A stretch of 64,000 nucleotides of DNA from an uncultured Sutterella sp. (lineage in GTDB: Bacteria; Pseudomonadota; Gammaproteobacteria; Burkholderiales; Burkholderiaceae_F), in contig CAJKAP010000006.1 in the NCBI GenBank assembly GCA_905197905.1, positions 62,001 through 126,000 of the forward strand, in the 5' to 3' direction. How positions within the stretch are numbered: the first letter of the stretch is position 1; every line of letters begins with the position of its first letter. The notes beneath the pieces are model-generated. The model was not told the DNA's origin and searched no databases. It saw only the letters and a program-made list of their open reading frames with translations. Position numbers and translations under genes: made by a program. Below, in pieces: positions 9,041 through 17,499 of this stretch.

Positions 9041-9063
9041 TCTCGCTTAAGAGCTCTTATGAA

Positions 9064-9100
9064 TAACGCTGATTCCTTGCGAAGTCAGCGTTACTTTATT
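9064..9100. terminator. Bidirectional terminator between convergent genes
   Basis: A 9-bp stem, TAACGCTGA (9064-9072) with TCAGCGTTA (9085-9093), is followed by CTTTATTT. It serves the nitroreductase-fold gene and may also trail the minus-strand DUF72 gene. Confidence 0.65.
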
Positions 9101-10145
9101 TGTGCCCTCTGAGTTTGCTCTCCCGACGAGAAACTATTTCATCGGCAATAGCTTTAAGCGTCAGGGGGGCGGAGCCTTCTGCTCGGTTTGCCACCCAGAG
9201 CCAAGCATTTTCGCCCGCAGAAAGCGTCTTTTCCATCAACATCACAATCATGGCACGCATAACTGGATCGCTCGCGACTAGCGTTTTTGCATCGAGCTTT
9301 CGATAGCCGAGCATGAGCGAAGGAGAACCCGCCCAATGAATCAAAACAGGGCCTGTCGCAGTCCAAGTTGGTCTTTCTTCTCGTTTTTCAGTTTCCCAAT
9401 ACGCGAGCGCTTGTTGCTGTCGCAACAAACCAGGAAGCCCTAAGCTCAATCTTAAAACTGGGCGAATTTGCAACCTTTTGAGCGCCTTCATCAAACGGGG
9501 AGTGAGCCATTCTCCATTTTGGATTTCAAAACCTAAAACTCCTTCAAAACCCGTAGTTTGAAAGAAATTTTTCATATCCCCCAAGAAGGCTTCTATTCTC
9601 GGAATCAAATCGCCCTGACGTACATAACGCTTCACGAGTCCTCGGTCAAACTCTCCCAGTCGTAAGACTACTGGACCAAGTTGCTTACCGAGCACTTGTA
9701 CTGGAACGATAAGATGCTTAGCCCAATCATCTGGAGAAAACTTCAAGAAGTGTTCATTTTCCCCTACCCCCATACCTTTGGGATTTCTCAACATAGGATC
9801 TAGGCTTGGATGAGGAAGAGGCAAGATAAAGCGAAATGTCTCGTCAACGCTAGAGAGAAATCGAAGCCACTCTGACTCACGGTAGCCAGACTTAACCCAA
9901 GGAATGGCAACCGTTTTGAACAGGGGATGTCTAGCATAGGGGCTCAGACCATAAGTAAAGAGGCGATCGGTACCACTACTCTCAGAGAAAATCAGACCAC
10001 GCCAACGCGTATCCGCCCACCCGTTCGTGCCCAGATAAAGCCCACGTGGCAAGCGTCTTGCTAAATCGAGCACTTCAGAACTCGGTGGCTGACGCTCAAC
10101 TGGCGCTGTACGAGCTGGTGTGTCGTCATACAACGGTTTATTCAT
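9096..10145 (-). CDS. DUF72 family protein (YecE-like)
   Basis: A 349-residue protein with the DUF72 TIM-barrel pattern: LYLGTNGWADTRWRGLIF at the start, GLSPYARHPLFKTVAIPW, a central RFILPLPH strand and VVLRLGEFDRG. It is longer than many family members, with a proline/threonine-rich N-terminal tail. The function of DUF72 is not established. I set the start at 10145 because GGAGG lies 7 nt upstream; a longer frame to 10214 lacks such a site. Confidence 0.8.
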   Translation of the reverse strand: MNKPLYDDTPARTAPVERQPPSSEVLDLARRLPRGLYLGTNGWADTRWRGLIFSESSGTDRLFTYGLSPYARHPLFKTVAIPWVKSGYRESEWLRFLSSVDETFRFILPLPHPSLDPMLRNPKGMGVGENEHFLKFSPDDWAKHLIVPVQVLGKQLGPVVLRLGEFDRGLVKRYVRQGDLIPRIEAFLGDMKNFFQTTGFEGVLGFEIQNGEWLTPRLMKALKRLQIRPVLRLSLGLPGLLRQQQALAYWETEKREERPTWTATGPVLIHWAGSPSLMLGYRKLDAKTLVASDPVMRAMIVMLMEKTLSAGENAWLWVANRAEGSAPLTLKAIADEIVSRRESKLRGHK

Positions 10146-10197
10146 CGGTGGACCTCCATCCGTTTCTTTGGTCGTGCGGACAATTGTGTTCATTCGC

Positions 10198-10217
10198 TTT
10201 TTGTCCTTTGACAAAAA
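10198..10217. repeat. Short inverted repeat upstream of the DUF72 gene
   Basis: TTTTTGTC (10198-10205) and GACAAAAA (10210-10217) form a perfect 8-bp stem with a 4-nt loop, about 50 nt upstream of the DUF72 start. A second small stem, GGGCG/CGCCC (10328-10340), precedes the divergent regulator gene. Either could be regulatory; neither is a clear known site. Confidence 0.4.
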
Positions 10218-10375
10218 CTCTTTTGCTCACTATTGCGCAAAAACTCTCACAGAGCGTTGATTTTCATCTCTCTTGGACAAGTTTCATGCCAGTTTTTGGT
10301 AGCATATTCTTTATGCTGTTATTGTAAGGGCGTTTCGCCCGACAGGGTTCTCTCTGTCTATTCTTTCCTTTGTGT

Positions 10376-11173
10376 ATGTCCACCTCTAGTTCTGTCGAAA
10401 TTAGCAGTAAGCTACCTGTTTGGGTCGTTGATGAAGACGATGTTCGTTTCTCCATCCGTTTCGCCCTCGCTACGCACAATTTCAACGCCATGACCTACTC
10501 CTCTGGCGAGGCATTTTTACAAGACACCAACTTGATGCAACCAGGCTGTGCGGTTCTCGACCTAACAATGGCCACCATGAGCGGTCTGGAGGTTCAACGT
10601 GTTCTCAAGGAAGCGAATAGCCCTATTGAAGTGATTATTCTCTCTGGTCACGGCTCGATTCCAGACGTTGTCACAGCCATGGAAAATGGCGCCGTCTCGT
10701 TCTTAGAAAAACCCGTTGACCCAGATGAATTGACCAAAAAGGTGGAGCTTGGTCTTGAGCGCTCGATGAAAAAATGGCAGTGCTATCAGATGAACCAACT
10801 CTTGCTGACGTTTTCACGCCGCGAAGCGCAGATCTTCGAGTTGGTATGCCAAGGATACAAAAATAATGAAATCGCGGACAAACTTTTTTTATCGCAACGC
10901 ACAGTAGAAGCGCATCGCGCCCATATCACGAAAAAACTGGGCGTGCACACACCGATTAGCCTGCTCTACGAACTTGCTCGTTGCAGCGGTCATCCTGTTG
11001 GCCTTTTCCCCGCGGGCAAACGCAAAAAAGCAGTACAGAAAACGCAAACTTTTGCGCGAGCATCTGTGCAAGTTGTCACGCCTTTGCAAAGTAGTAGAAC
11101 CACTCTCACCTATCCAATTCCCATGAATAGGTCAGTGACAATACCTCCCCACAAAGGCAATGACAAAAAATAA
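10376..11173 (+). CDS. Orphan FixJ/TtrR-type response regulator
   Basis: A 265-residue two-domain regulator. The N-terminal receiver has the acidic cluster VVDEDD (residues 17-22), phosphoacceptor D62 in VLDLTM, and conserved Lys in FLEKPVD. The C-terminal LuxR-type helix-turn-helix reads SRREAQIFELVCQGYKNNEI and SQRTVEAHRAHITKKLG. About 60 basic residues extend past the HTH, which is unusual for the family. No histidine kinase gene is adjacent, so partner and signal are unknown. The start is uncertain: ATG 10376 and TTG 10370 both lack a good Shine-Dalgarno site. Confidence 0.85.
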   Translation: MSTSSSVEISSKLPVWVVDEDDVRFSIRFALATHNFNAMTYSSGEAFLQDTNLMQPGCAVLDLTMATMSGLEVQRVLKEANSPIEVIILSGHGSIPDVVTAMENGAVSFLEKPVDPDELTKKVELGLERSMKKWQCYQMNQLLLTFSRREAQIFELVCQGYKNNEIADKLFLSQRTVEAHRAHITKKLGVHTPISLLYELARCSGHPVGLFPAGKRKKAVQKTQTFARASVQVVTPLQSSRTTLTYPIPMNRSVTIPPHKGNDKK

Positions 11174-11180
11174 ACCAGAC

Positions 11181-12806
11181 TTACTGTGCCTCATCCTTAA
11201 AAAGGTCTCGAGCCACACGCATAGGGCAATACTTTGGACCACACATACTGCAGAAATGCGCCTCTTGTGCTGCTTTTCCTGGTAAGCCTTCAGCGTGGTA
11301 AGAGCGTGCGCGAGCTGGGTCTACACTCAGCGCAAATTGATCACGCCAACGGAATTCAAAACGTGCCGCACTCATAATATGATCATGAATGACCGCACTA
11401 ATTGAGCCTTTCGCAATGTCCGAGGCATGAGCCGCTATTCGGAAGGCTGCCATGCCTTCTCGAACGTCTTGCGCATTGGGCAATCCGAGATGCTCCTTGG
11501 GAGTGACATAGCAAAGCATCGCTGTACCTGCTCCACCAATCACAGTGGCGCCAATCGCAGCAGTGATATGATCGTAGCCCGCACCAATATCGCAAACTAA
11601 TGGTCCTAAGGTGTAAAAAGGAGCCCCATCACACCACTCTTCTTCATTGATCTGGTTTAAGGCGATTCCTTGAAGGGGAATGTGACCAGGACCCTCAATC
11701 ATAACTTGCACATTTTTAACGCCCGCTTGACGATTTAATTCCCCAAGGGTGCGCAATTCCGCAAATTGCGCGGCGTCATTGCCATCATAAATACTGCCAG
11801 CACGAAGCCCATCACCCAAGGAAAGCGTAATGTCATAACGACGCGCAATATCTAAAAGTTCATCAAAATTGTCGTATAGGAAATTTTCTTTTTTTGCTTG
11901 AGTCGCCCAGGTTGCCATAATGCCACCACCTCGAGAGACAATCCCTGTCATTCGATTGCGAGTGAGTGCAATATGGTCGAGCAGCACCCCTGCGTGAATT
12001 GTCATGTAGTCCACGCCCATTTCCGCCTGATCAATCATCACTTCTTTAAAAAGTTCCCAAGAGAGCTGATCTATATGTCCATTGACGCGCTCAAGTGCTT
12101 CGTAAATCGGCACTGTACCTACGGGAACTGGGCTGTGACGAATAATCATTTCTCGTGTGCAGCGAATGTTTTCTCCCGTAGATAGATCCATCACCGTGTC
12201 TGCACCACGAGCCAGAGACTCTTGCAACTTAGCAACTTCTGCAACCCACTGTCGACCATTACCAGAAGTACCAATATTGGAATTAATCTTTGTCGCAAAA
12301 ACACGTCCAATAATCATCGGTTCGGCTTCAGGGTGCTTAAAAGAAAGAGGAATGACGGCTTGGCGTTTGGCCACGAGTTCTCTCACTTTCTCTGGTGTCC
12401 AAGGCGTCCAACTTTCAATTAGCGCAGTCAACTTACGCTTGAGTCCTTGATTGGTCATTGTTTCAACCCCAGCCACAAAAGCTTCGTAGTTTAGGTTTTC
12501 TCGTGTGGCAACAAAAGACATTTCGGGCGTAATCACGCCTGCCTTTGCTGCGGCGAGCTGCGTAAGAGAACCCACAGGGGGACGCTCACGAGAGGGAAGA
12601 GTAACTTCCTCGGGGGTACCCTCTTCGCCAAAGCGACCTGTCACATCCTTGAGGTACAAATCAGGGTTAGTGCCACCTCTAAAGCAGGCTGGCGTATTTT
12701 CTTGCTTAATTCGACGGAAGGGTACTTTTTCGCCATGAGCAGAGACTCCATAGCAGCGCTCCCCTTCGGGGCGCAGTTCGGCACGTTTGAAAAATAAATT
12801 TTCCAT
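11181..12806 (-). CDS. thiC: Phosphomethylpyrimidine synthase
   Basis: Radical-SAM enzyme that rearranges aminoimidazole ribotide to HMP phosphate in thiamine synthesis. It has 541 residues. Conserved segments include TRENLNYEAF, EPMIIGR, MIEGPGHIPL, LGPLVCDIGAGYDH, YVTPKEHLGLPN and the C-terminal cluster motif CSMCGPKYC. The N-terminal region is short relative to enterobacterial ThiC, as in many betaproteobacteria. ATG 12806 has GAGGA 7 nt upstream; the adjacent GTG 12809 is possible. It lies 7 nt from the convergent regulator stop and is controlled by a TPP riboswitch. Confidence 0.96.
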   Translation of the reverse strand: MENLFFKRAELRPEGERCYGVSAHGEKVPFRRIKQENTPACFRGGTNPDLYLKDVTGRFGEEGTPEEVTLPSRERPPVGSLTQLAAAKAGVITPEMSFVATRENLNYEAFVAGVETMTNQGLKRKLTALIESWTPWTPEKVRELVAKRQAVIPLSFKHPEAEPMIIGRVFATKINSNIGTSGNGRQWVAEVAKLQESLARGADTVMDLSTGENIRCTREMIIRHSPVPVGTVPIYEALERVNGHIDQLSWELFKEVMIDQAEMGVDYMTIHAGVLLDHIALTRNRMTGIVSRGGGIMATWATQAKKENFLYDNFDELLDIARRYDITLSLGDGLRAGSIYDGNDAAQFAELRTLGELNRQAGVKNVQVMIEGPGHIPLQGIALNQINEEEWCDGAPFYTLGPLVCDIGAGYDHITAAIGATVIGGAGTAMLCYVTPKEHLGLPNAQDVREGMAAFRIAAHASDIAKGSISAVIHDHIMSAARFEFRWRDQFALSVDPARARSYHAEGLPGKAAQEAHFCSMCGPKYCPMRVARDLFKDEAQ

Positions 12807-12986
12807 CACGGTATCCTCATTTTTGACGCAGCAAAAGCACTACGTTCGGTATCAAGACAGGATTGACGTCAATGGGAAGGGAGGGAAATGCGAGGCGTGA
12901 AGCGGAGCACAAGTTTTGGAATACTTGCTCTCCTTCGTGGTCTCCATCGTTGTGATGAAGCTCTCTTCAATGGAAGTTGGAACGAG

Positions 12987-13006
12987 CGCGTTTTTCTCCA
13001 AACGCG
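12987..13006 (-). other. Expression-platform hairpin after the TPP aptamer
   Basis: On the minus strand CGCGTTT (13006-13000) can pair with AAACGCG (12993-12987) around a 6-nt loop. The same GCGTTT can instead pair with the aptamer P1 3' arm AAACGC (13034-13029). The two pairings are exclusive, as expected for a switch. No U-run follows, so classical intrinsic termination is not obvious. About 180 nt of leader remain before thiC; I see no clear gene in it. Confidence 0.55.
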
Positions 13007-13028
13007 TATCTGCCCTTTTTATTGAAAA

Positions 13029-13127
13029 GCGTTTCCCGCCGCAGGTTTTAACCTGTTCCGGTGCCAAGAGTGTTTCTCAATCGGAATAAAGAAGCCTCAC
13101 TCGCTTCTCTTCCAATACCCCTAACGC
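13029..13127 (-). promoter_or_regulatory. TPP (thi-box) riboswitch upstream of thiC
   Basis: Read on the minus strand, the aptamer closes with P1 GCGTT (13127-13123) and AACGC (13033-13029). It starts AGGGGT, contains TTGAGA (13080-13075) in place of the consensus CUGAGA, then a P4/P5 block with ACCGGAAC, AGGTTAAAACCT, GCGGCGGGA. P4 is a compensated CCG/CGG pair instead of the usual CCU/AGG. The length, about 99 nt, and order of elements match the class. It is placed ahead of thiC, the commonest target. Confidence 0.88.
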
Positions 13128-13137
13128 CATAGGAAAG

Positions 13138-13167
13138 AGTGTAGCAGTCAGCGAAAAAAACGCGCAA
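13138..13167 (-). promoter_or_regulatory. Candidate promoter for the thiC leader
   Basis: On the minus strand, -35 TTGCGC (13167-13162) and -10 TACACT (13143-13138) are separated by 18 bp, directly upstream of the riboswitch. Confidence 0.5.
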
Positions 13168-13354
13168 CAATCAGAGGACTTTTTCTGCACTCTCTACAGT
13201 GCGCACAATGTTAAAATTGAACCACTTTAAATTTGGATGAGCCTCATAGGCGAGTTCCTTGATTGACTCAAGATGTCTGTTCTCGAAAAAATCTCATCCT
13301 TGAACCAGTTTCTCCTTTCTTTTTGTTTTCTTTTTTCCTTCAAGGTTAAAGCTC

Positions 13355-14719
13355 ATGGATCTCAATGCTCTCACCGCTCTTTCTCCTATCGACGGTCGTT
13401 ATGCCAAGCAGACTGATGTGTTGCGCAACATCTTCTCCGAATACGCCTTCATGAATGCTCGTGTTCGTGTTGAAACCGAATGGTTAATTGCGCTTTCTGA
13501 ACAAGGTTTTGCAGAACTCCCAGAAATTAGTGCACACGGGAAGGCTTTCTTACGCGGCTTGGCAGATAACTTCTCCATCACGGATTGCGAAGCCATCAAA
13601 GAAATTGAAAAAACCACGAACCATGACGTGAAGGCCGTGGAGTACTGGATTAAGCGCCAAGTGGATCACGATGACGAATTACGTCAAAGCGCTGAATTCG
13701 TACATTTTGCTTGCACCTCGGAAGACATCAATAACACGAGCCACGCTTTGATGCTCACTGAAGGTCGTAAAGCCTTGGTCGCAGAGTTGCGCAAAGTGCA
13801 TGCCAAACTCGTAGAACAGGCTCACCAGTGGGCCGATGTGTCGATGCTTTCCCGCACGCACGGTCAAACCGCAACCCCTACCACCGTTGGTAAAGAATTT
13901 GCTAACGTCGCAGTACGGTTAAACCGCATCATCGAAGCGATTGAAGCTGTCAAGGTCTATGCCAAGATGAATGGTGCTGTCGGAAACTACAACGCTCATC
14001 TGATTGCCTATCCTGAAACTGACTGGGAAGCTTTCTCTCGTCGCGTTGTTGAAGAACGCTTAGGTGTCACATTCAATACTCACACGATCCAGATTGAACC
14101 GCACGACTACATGGCTGAACTCTTTCATGAAATCACTCGTGCCAACACAGTGTTACTCGACTTCGATCGTGACGTATGGGGTTATATCTCCATGGGCTTC
14201 TTTAAGCAAAAGTTGAAAGAAGGCGAAGTAGGTTCCTCCACCATGCCACACAAAGTTAACCCTATCGACTTTGAGAACTCTGAAGGTAACCTCGGTATTG
14301 CTAACGCCATTCTCTTACACTTGGCTGGCAAATTGCCAATCTCGCGTTGGCAACGTGACTTGACGGACTCCACCGTTTTGCGAAACTTGGGTGTTGGCTT
14401 TGGCTACTGCTTCATTGGTTATAGCGCTATGATGCGTGGTTTGAACAAACTTGAGTTGAACGAACGCTGTGTGGCAGAAGACTTAGATCACGCTTGGGAA
14501 GTGCTCGCTGAAGCAGTTCAGACCGTGATGCGACGCTATGGTGTGCCGCATCCTTATGAACAGTTGAAGGCTCTCACTCGTGGTAAGGGCATTACGCCTG
14601 AAAGCATGCGTGAATTCATCAGCGGTTTGGATATTCCTGAAGATGCCAAAGCTCGTTTGATGGTTTTAACGCCTGCTACTTACACAGGTAAGGCTGCTGA
14701 ACTGGCTCGCCGTTGCTAA
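13355..14719 (+). CDS. purB: Adenylosuccinate lyase
   Basis: Acts twice in purine synthesis: SAICAR to AICAR plus fumarate, and adenylosuccinate to AMP plus fumarate. It has 454 residues in the fumarase/aspartase fold. Diagnostic segments are SPIDGRYAKQTDVLR, TSEDINNTSHA, SRTHGQTATPTTVGKE and the signature GSSTMPHKVNPIDFENSEGN. RBS AAGG at 13342-13345. It is monocistronic, with a strong terminator. The 187 bp between the thiC riboswitch promoter and purB hold no gene. Confidence 0.96.
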   Translation: MDLNALTALSPIDGRYAKQTDVLRNIFSEYAFMNARVRVETEWLIALSEQGFAELPEISAHGKAFLRGLADNFSITDCEAIKEIEKTTNHDVKAVEYWIKRQVDHDDELRQSAEFVHFACTSEDINNTSHALMLTEGRKALVAELRKVHAKLVEQAHQWADVSMLSRTHGQTATPTTVGKEFANVAVRLNRIIEAIEAVKVYAKMNGAVGNYNAHLIAYPETDWEAFSRRVVEERLGVTFNTHTIQIEPHDYMAELFHEITRANTVLLDFDRDVWGYISMGFFKQKLKEGEVGSSTMPHKVNPIDFENSEGNLGIANAILLHLAGKLPISRWQRDLTDSTVLRNLGVGFGYCFIGYSAMMRGLNKLELNERCVAEDLDHAWEVLAEAVQTVMRRYGVPHPYEQLKALTRGKGITPESMREFISGLDIPEDAKARLMVLTPATYTGKAAELARRC

Positions 14720-14737
14720 TTTAAACGTTCCTAAATT

Positions 14738-14777
14738 TGAGTTCCTTCACTAACGAAGAGGAGGAACTCATTTTTTT
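14738..14777. terminator. Terminator between purB and modC
   Basis: Stem TGAGTTCCTT (14738-14747) with GAGGAACTCA (14761-14770), then seven T. It is placed between convergent genes and could serve both. Confidence 0.8.
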
Positions 14778-14796
14778 GAGCAACAGTAAGACGCAG

Positions 14797-15873
14797 TTAC
14801 TGCACCAAAGAAACTGCTTTGATCTGCGCAAAGACACGTTGTCCCACTTGCAAATTGAGATGATGAACAGAGAGAGCTGAAATCATCGCAAACATCTTTT
14901 GACCATAAGCATTGAGCGTCACCAAAACTTGTCCTCGCCCTTCTAGCGGTTGCATCTCCTCGATACTCGTTTCCACAATATTGCGAATACTACTTGCCTC
15001 TGGACGCAAACGCGTTAACGATACATCACGAGCTAAAATGCCCATACGCACCTTATGTCCTACAGTAGTGGGCGTCCCTGTGACCTCTAAACGCAAACCA
15101 CTTGAATTGATCACGGAGATATTCCACGTCGAATCCACTGATTCGACAGTGCCCTCAATCAGTACTTCTATCCCTTCAGACTGCTCACGTAGGCCTCGAC
15201 GATAAAGTACTTCGCCAGGAGTACCTTCATCAATCATCTTGCCGTTTTCTAAAAGCAAGATTCGGTCTGAGAGTTGACGCATCTCGGAAACAGAATGGGT
15301 AACATAGAGAATCGGAATCGAGAGCTCTTCACGCAACCTCTCCAGCCATGGCAAAAACTCCTGTTTACGTTTCATGTCAAGCGCGGAGAGTGGCTCATCC
15401 ATGAGCAAAATATCAGGCGTAACCGAAAGAGCACGAGCAATCGCAACACGTTGGCGTTCGCCACCAGAGAGGCTCGTTGATGACTTACTCAACACGTCTC
15501 CAATCCCCAATAAATTCACAATTTCTTGTAGCCTTCGATCGCTCACTGGATGCGTTGCCCGCTTACGAGCAAAGTCTATATTTCCCTTAGCAGTTAAGTG
15601 CTCAAAAAGGCTCGCCTCTTGGAAAACATAGCCCAAACGGCGCTTATAGGTCGGAATAAAGAGATTTTGGCTGTCGTCTTGCCAGACTTGGTCACCAATT
15701 CTCACAAGTCCCTCCCCGCGATTTAATCCTGCAACGCAGCGTAGCAGAGTGGTTTTACCGCAACCGGATGGCCCAAAAAGCACCGTGATGCCACGAGGTT
15801 CTAAAGCAAAATTGGCTCTCAAACAAAACTTATCATCTCGCTCAAGCGTGATATCTATGCGTCCTTTTCCCAT
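14797..15873 (-). CDS. modC: Molybdate ABC transporter ATP-binding protein
   Basis: ATPase of the ModABC importer, 358 residues from the start at 15873. The ABC domain carries Walker A GPSGCGKTT, signature LSGGERQRVAIARAL, Walker B ILLMDEP and the H-loop YVTHS. A C-terminal TOBE/Mop-type domain (about residues 285-358) is expected to bind oxyanion. The start was moved from 15915 because AAAGG lies upstream of 15873 and the longer form overlaps modB. It is last in modA-modB-modC. Confidence 0.93.
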   Translation of the reverse strand: MGKGRIDITLERDDKFCLRANFALEPRGITVLFGPSGCGKTTLLRCVAGLNRGEGLVRIGDQVWQDDSQNLFIPTYKRRLGYVFQEASLFEHLTAKGNIDFARKRATHPVSDRRLQEIVNLLGIGDVLSKSSTSLSGGERQRVAIARALSVTPDILLMDEPLSALDMKRKQEFLPWLERLREELSIPILYVTHSVSEMRQLSDRILLLENGKMIDEGTPGEVLYRRGLREQSEGIEVLIEGTVESVDSTWNISVINSSGLRLEVTGTPTTVGHKVRMGILARDVSLTRLRPEASSIRNIVETSIEEMQPLEGRGQVLVTLNAYGQKMFAMISALSVHHLNLQVGQRVFAQIKAVSLVQ

Positions 15874-15880
15874 TTTTGCT

Positions 15881-16558
15881 CTACCTTTGTGAAACTCGAC
15901 GACGATTAAGTACATTTAGTCCCATCAGCACAATAAAGCTAAAGAGCAACATGCCGCCAGCTAAAATATGCGCTTGAGAGTATTCCATCGCCTCAACGTA
16001 GTTATAGATTTCGGTCGAGACGACTTGGGTTTGACCAGGAATATTTCCCCCGATCATCAACACAACCCCGAATTCCCCAATAGTATGCGCAAAACTCATC
16101 AGCGCGCCCGTGACAATCCCGTGTTTTGCTAAAGGGATGGCCACATGGAAAAAGGTATCAGTCGGAGAGCACTGTAAGGTGGCTGCCACTTCATATGGTC
16201 TATCCCCGATCGCCTCGAAGGCAGTCACAACAGGCTGAACCATAAAGGGAAGAGAATAGACCACCGAGCCAATCACAAGTCCTGCGAAGGTAAAGTTGAG
16301 TGTCCCCCAGCCAATGACTTCAGTGACTTTGCCAATGGGACCAACAGGCCCCAAGGCAACCAAAATATAAAACCCGAGTACAGAGGGAGGCAACACCAGG
16401 GGGAGTGTCACAATAGCACTCACTGAAGCACACCAAGCACTTCTTTTTTTTGCAAGCCAAGCTGCCAACGGAACTCCTACGGCGAGCAAAATGCTCGTTG
16501 TAACAAACGCAAGCTTCAAACTCAAAAATACTGGAGCCAAATCAACCGTTAGGACCAT
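15881..16558 (-). CDS. modB: Molybdate ABC transporter permease
   Basis: A 225-residue inner membrane permease with about five to six hydrophobic segments. The cytoplasmic EAA-type loop reads VAATLQCSPTDTFFHVAIPL, followed by HTIGEFGVVLMIGGNIPG, the ModB hallmark. Its stop is 7 nt from the modC start and its start is 36 nt after the modA stop, so modABC is a single operon. Confidence 0.94.
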   Translation of the reverse strand: MVLTVDLAPVFLSLKLAFVTTSILLAVGVPLAAWLAKKRSAWCASVSAIVTLPLVLPPSVLGFYILVALGPVGPIGKVTEVIGWGTLNFTFAGLVIGSVVYSLPFMVQPVVTAFEAIGDRPYEVAATLQCSPTDTFFHVAIPLAKHGIVTGALMSFAHTIGEFGVVLMIGGNIPGQTQVVSTEIYNYVEAMEYSQAHILAGGMLLFSFIVLMGLNVLNRRRVSQR

Positions 16559-16594
16559 AAACTATCTCTCACTCGGGTTATGAGTCTCAGTGGC

Positions 16595-17344
16595 TTATTT
16601 CGCCATCGCGTAGCCAAAAGCTTCGCGCACTTTGTCGGCTTCTGGGCTTGACTTCAAAAAATCAATGAATTTCTTAGCCGCTTCCTTGCTCTCCCCATTT
16701 GTGAGCAAAACGCCGTCTTGCATAATGGGACTATAGTACTCAGCAGGCACAATCCAACCAGAACCTTCGGTGAACTTACCATTTTTGTAGCACTGAGACA
16801 AGGCAATAAAACCAACTTGTGCGTTTTCTGAGCTCACAAACTGGTAGGTCTTCCCAATATTGCCACCCACTACAAACTTTGGCTGAAGTTTTTCGTAGAG
16901 CCCTAAATAGCGAAGAGTTTCTTCAGCCGCGACTCCGTAAGGGGCCAATTTAGGGTCTGCGACAGCAAGCTTGTGCACCTTGTCTGACTCAAGCACTTTC
17001 GCGTCTTTTACAAAATCGGGTTGCTTACTCCAAAGCACCAGTTTCCCAATTGCATACGTAAAGGTAGATCCCTCAACTCCTAACCCTTCTTTAACTGCCT
17101 TTCCAGTCGCCTTGTTATCAGCTGAAAGCAAGATGTCAAAAGGCGCGCCATTTTTGATTTGTGCATAAAGTGCCCCGGTGGCGCCAAAGGACATCACCAA
17201 CTTGTCACCCGTCATCTTTTCATAAACTGGTGCCAAATCCTGCATTGGTTTTGTAAAGTTAGCGGCAATGGCTAATTTCACTTCTGTAGCCTGAGCAGAA
17301 AGAGCGGCGCTCAAGAGAAGGGTTAGCAAGGTTATCTTTTTCAT
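16595..17344 (-). CDS. modA: Periplasmic molybdate-binding protein
   Basis: A 249-residue exported solute-binding protein. Residues 1-19 form a signal peptide (KK, hydrophobic core, SAQA cleavage region). The mature part has AANFTKPM, SFGATGALYAQI, GAPFDILLSAD and FIALSQC segments that line the oxyanion site in this family. First gene of the modABC operon, divergent from modE across a ModE-type operator. Confidence 0.95.
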   Translation of the reverse strand: MKKITLLTLLLSAALSAQATEVKLAIAANFTKPMQDLAPVYEKMTGDKLVMSFGATGALYAQIKNGAPFDILLSADNKATGKAVKEGLGVEGSTFTYAIGKLVLWSKQPDFVKDAKVLESDKVHKLAVADPKLAPYGVAAEETLRYLGLYEKLQPKFVVGGNIGKTYQFVSSENAQVGFIALSQCYKNGKFTEGSGWIVPAEYYSPIMQDGVLLTNGESKEAAKKFIDFLKSSPEADKVREAFGYAMAK

Positions 17345-17436
17345 GCGAAAATCTCCAAATAGATCACGACCGCAATCAACTCGATTTTGAGTAAGATTGA
17401 ACTACCCCTCGACAGGTAGTACAATCAGCGTTAGGT

Positions 17437-17459
17437 CGTTATTCAATATTAGAATAACG
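17437..17459. promoter_or_regulatory. ModE operator between modA and modE
   Basis: CGTTATTC (17437-17444) and GAATAACG (17452-17459) form a perfect inverted repeat. The core CGTTAT-N11-ATAACG matches the known ModE box closely. Its position between the divergent modA and modE fits molybdate-dependent repression of transport and possibly autoregulation. A small stem ACTACC/GGTAGT (17401-17420) lies on the modA side. Confidence 0.8.
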
Positions 17460-17499
17460 GTTCATTTTGATTTTTGCAACACACTTTTTGGAGTCCGCC

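Noticed and set aside
12852..13067. 71-codon minus-strand frame between thiC and its riboswitch
   Set aside because: It starts inside the TPP aptamer, has no Shine-Dalgarno site and its sequence is explained by the RNA structure.
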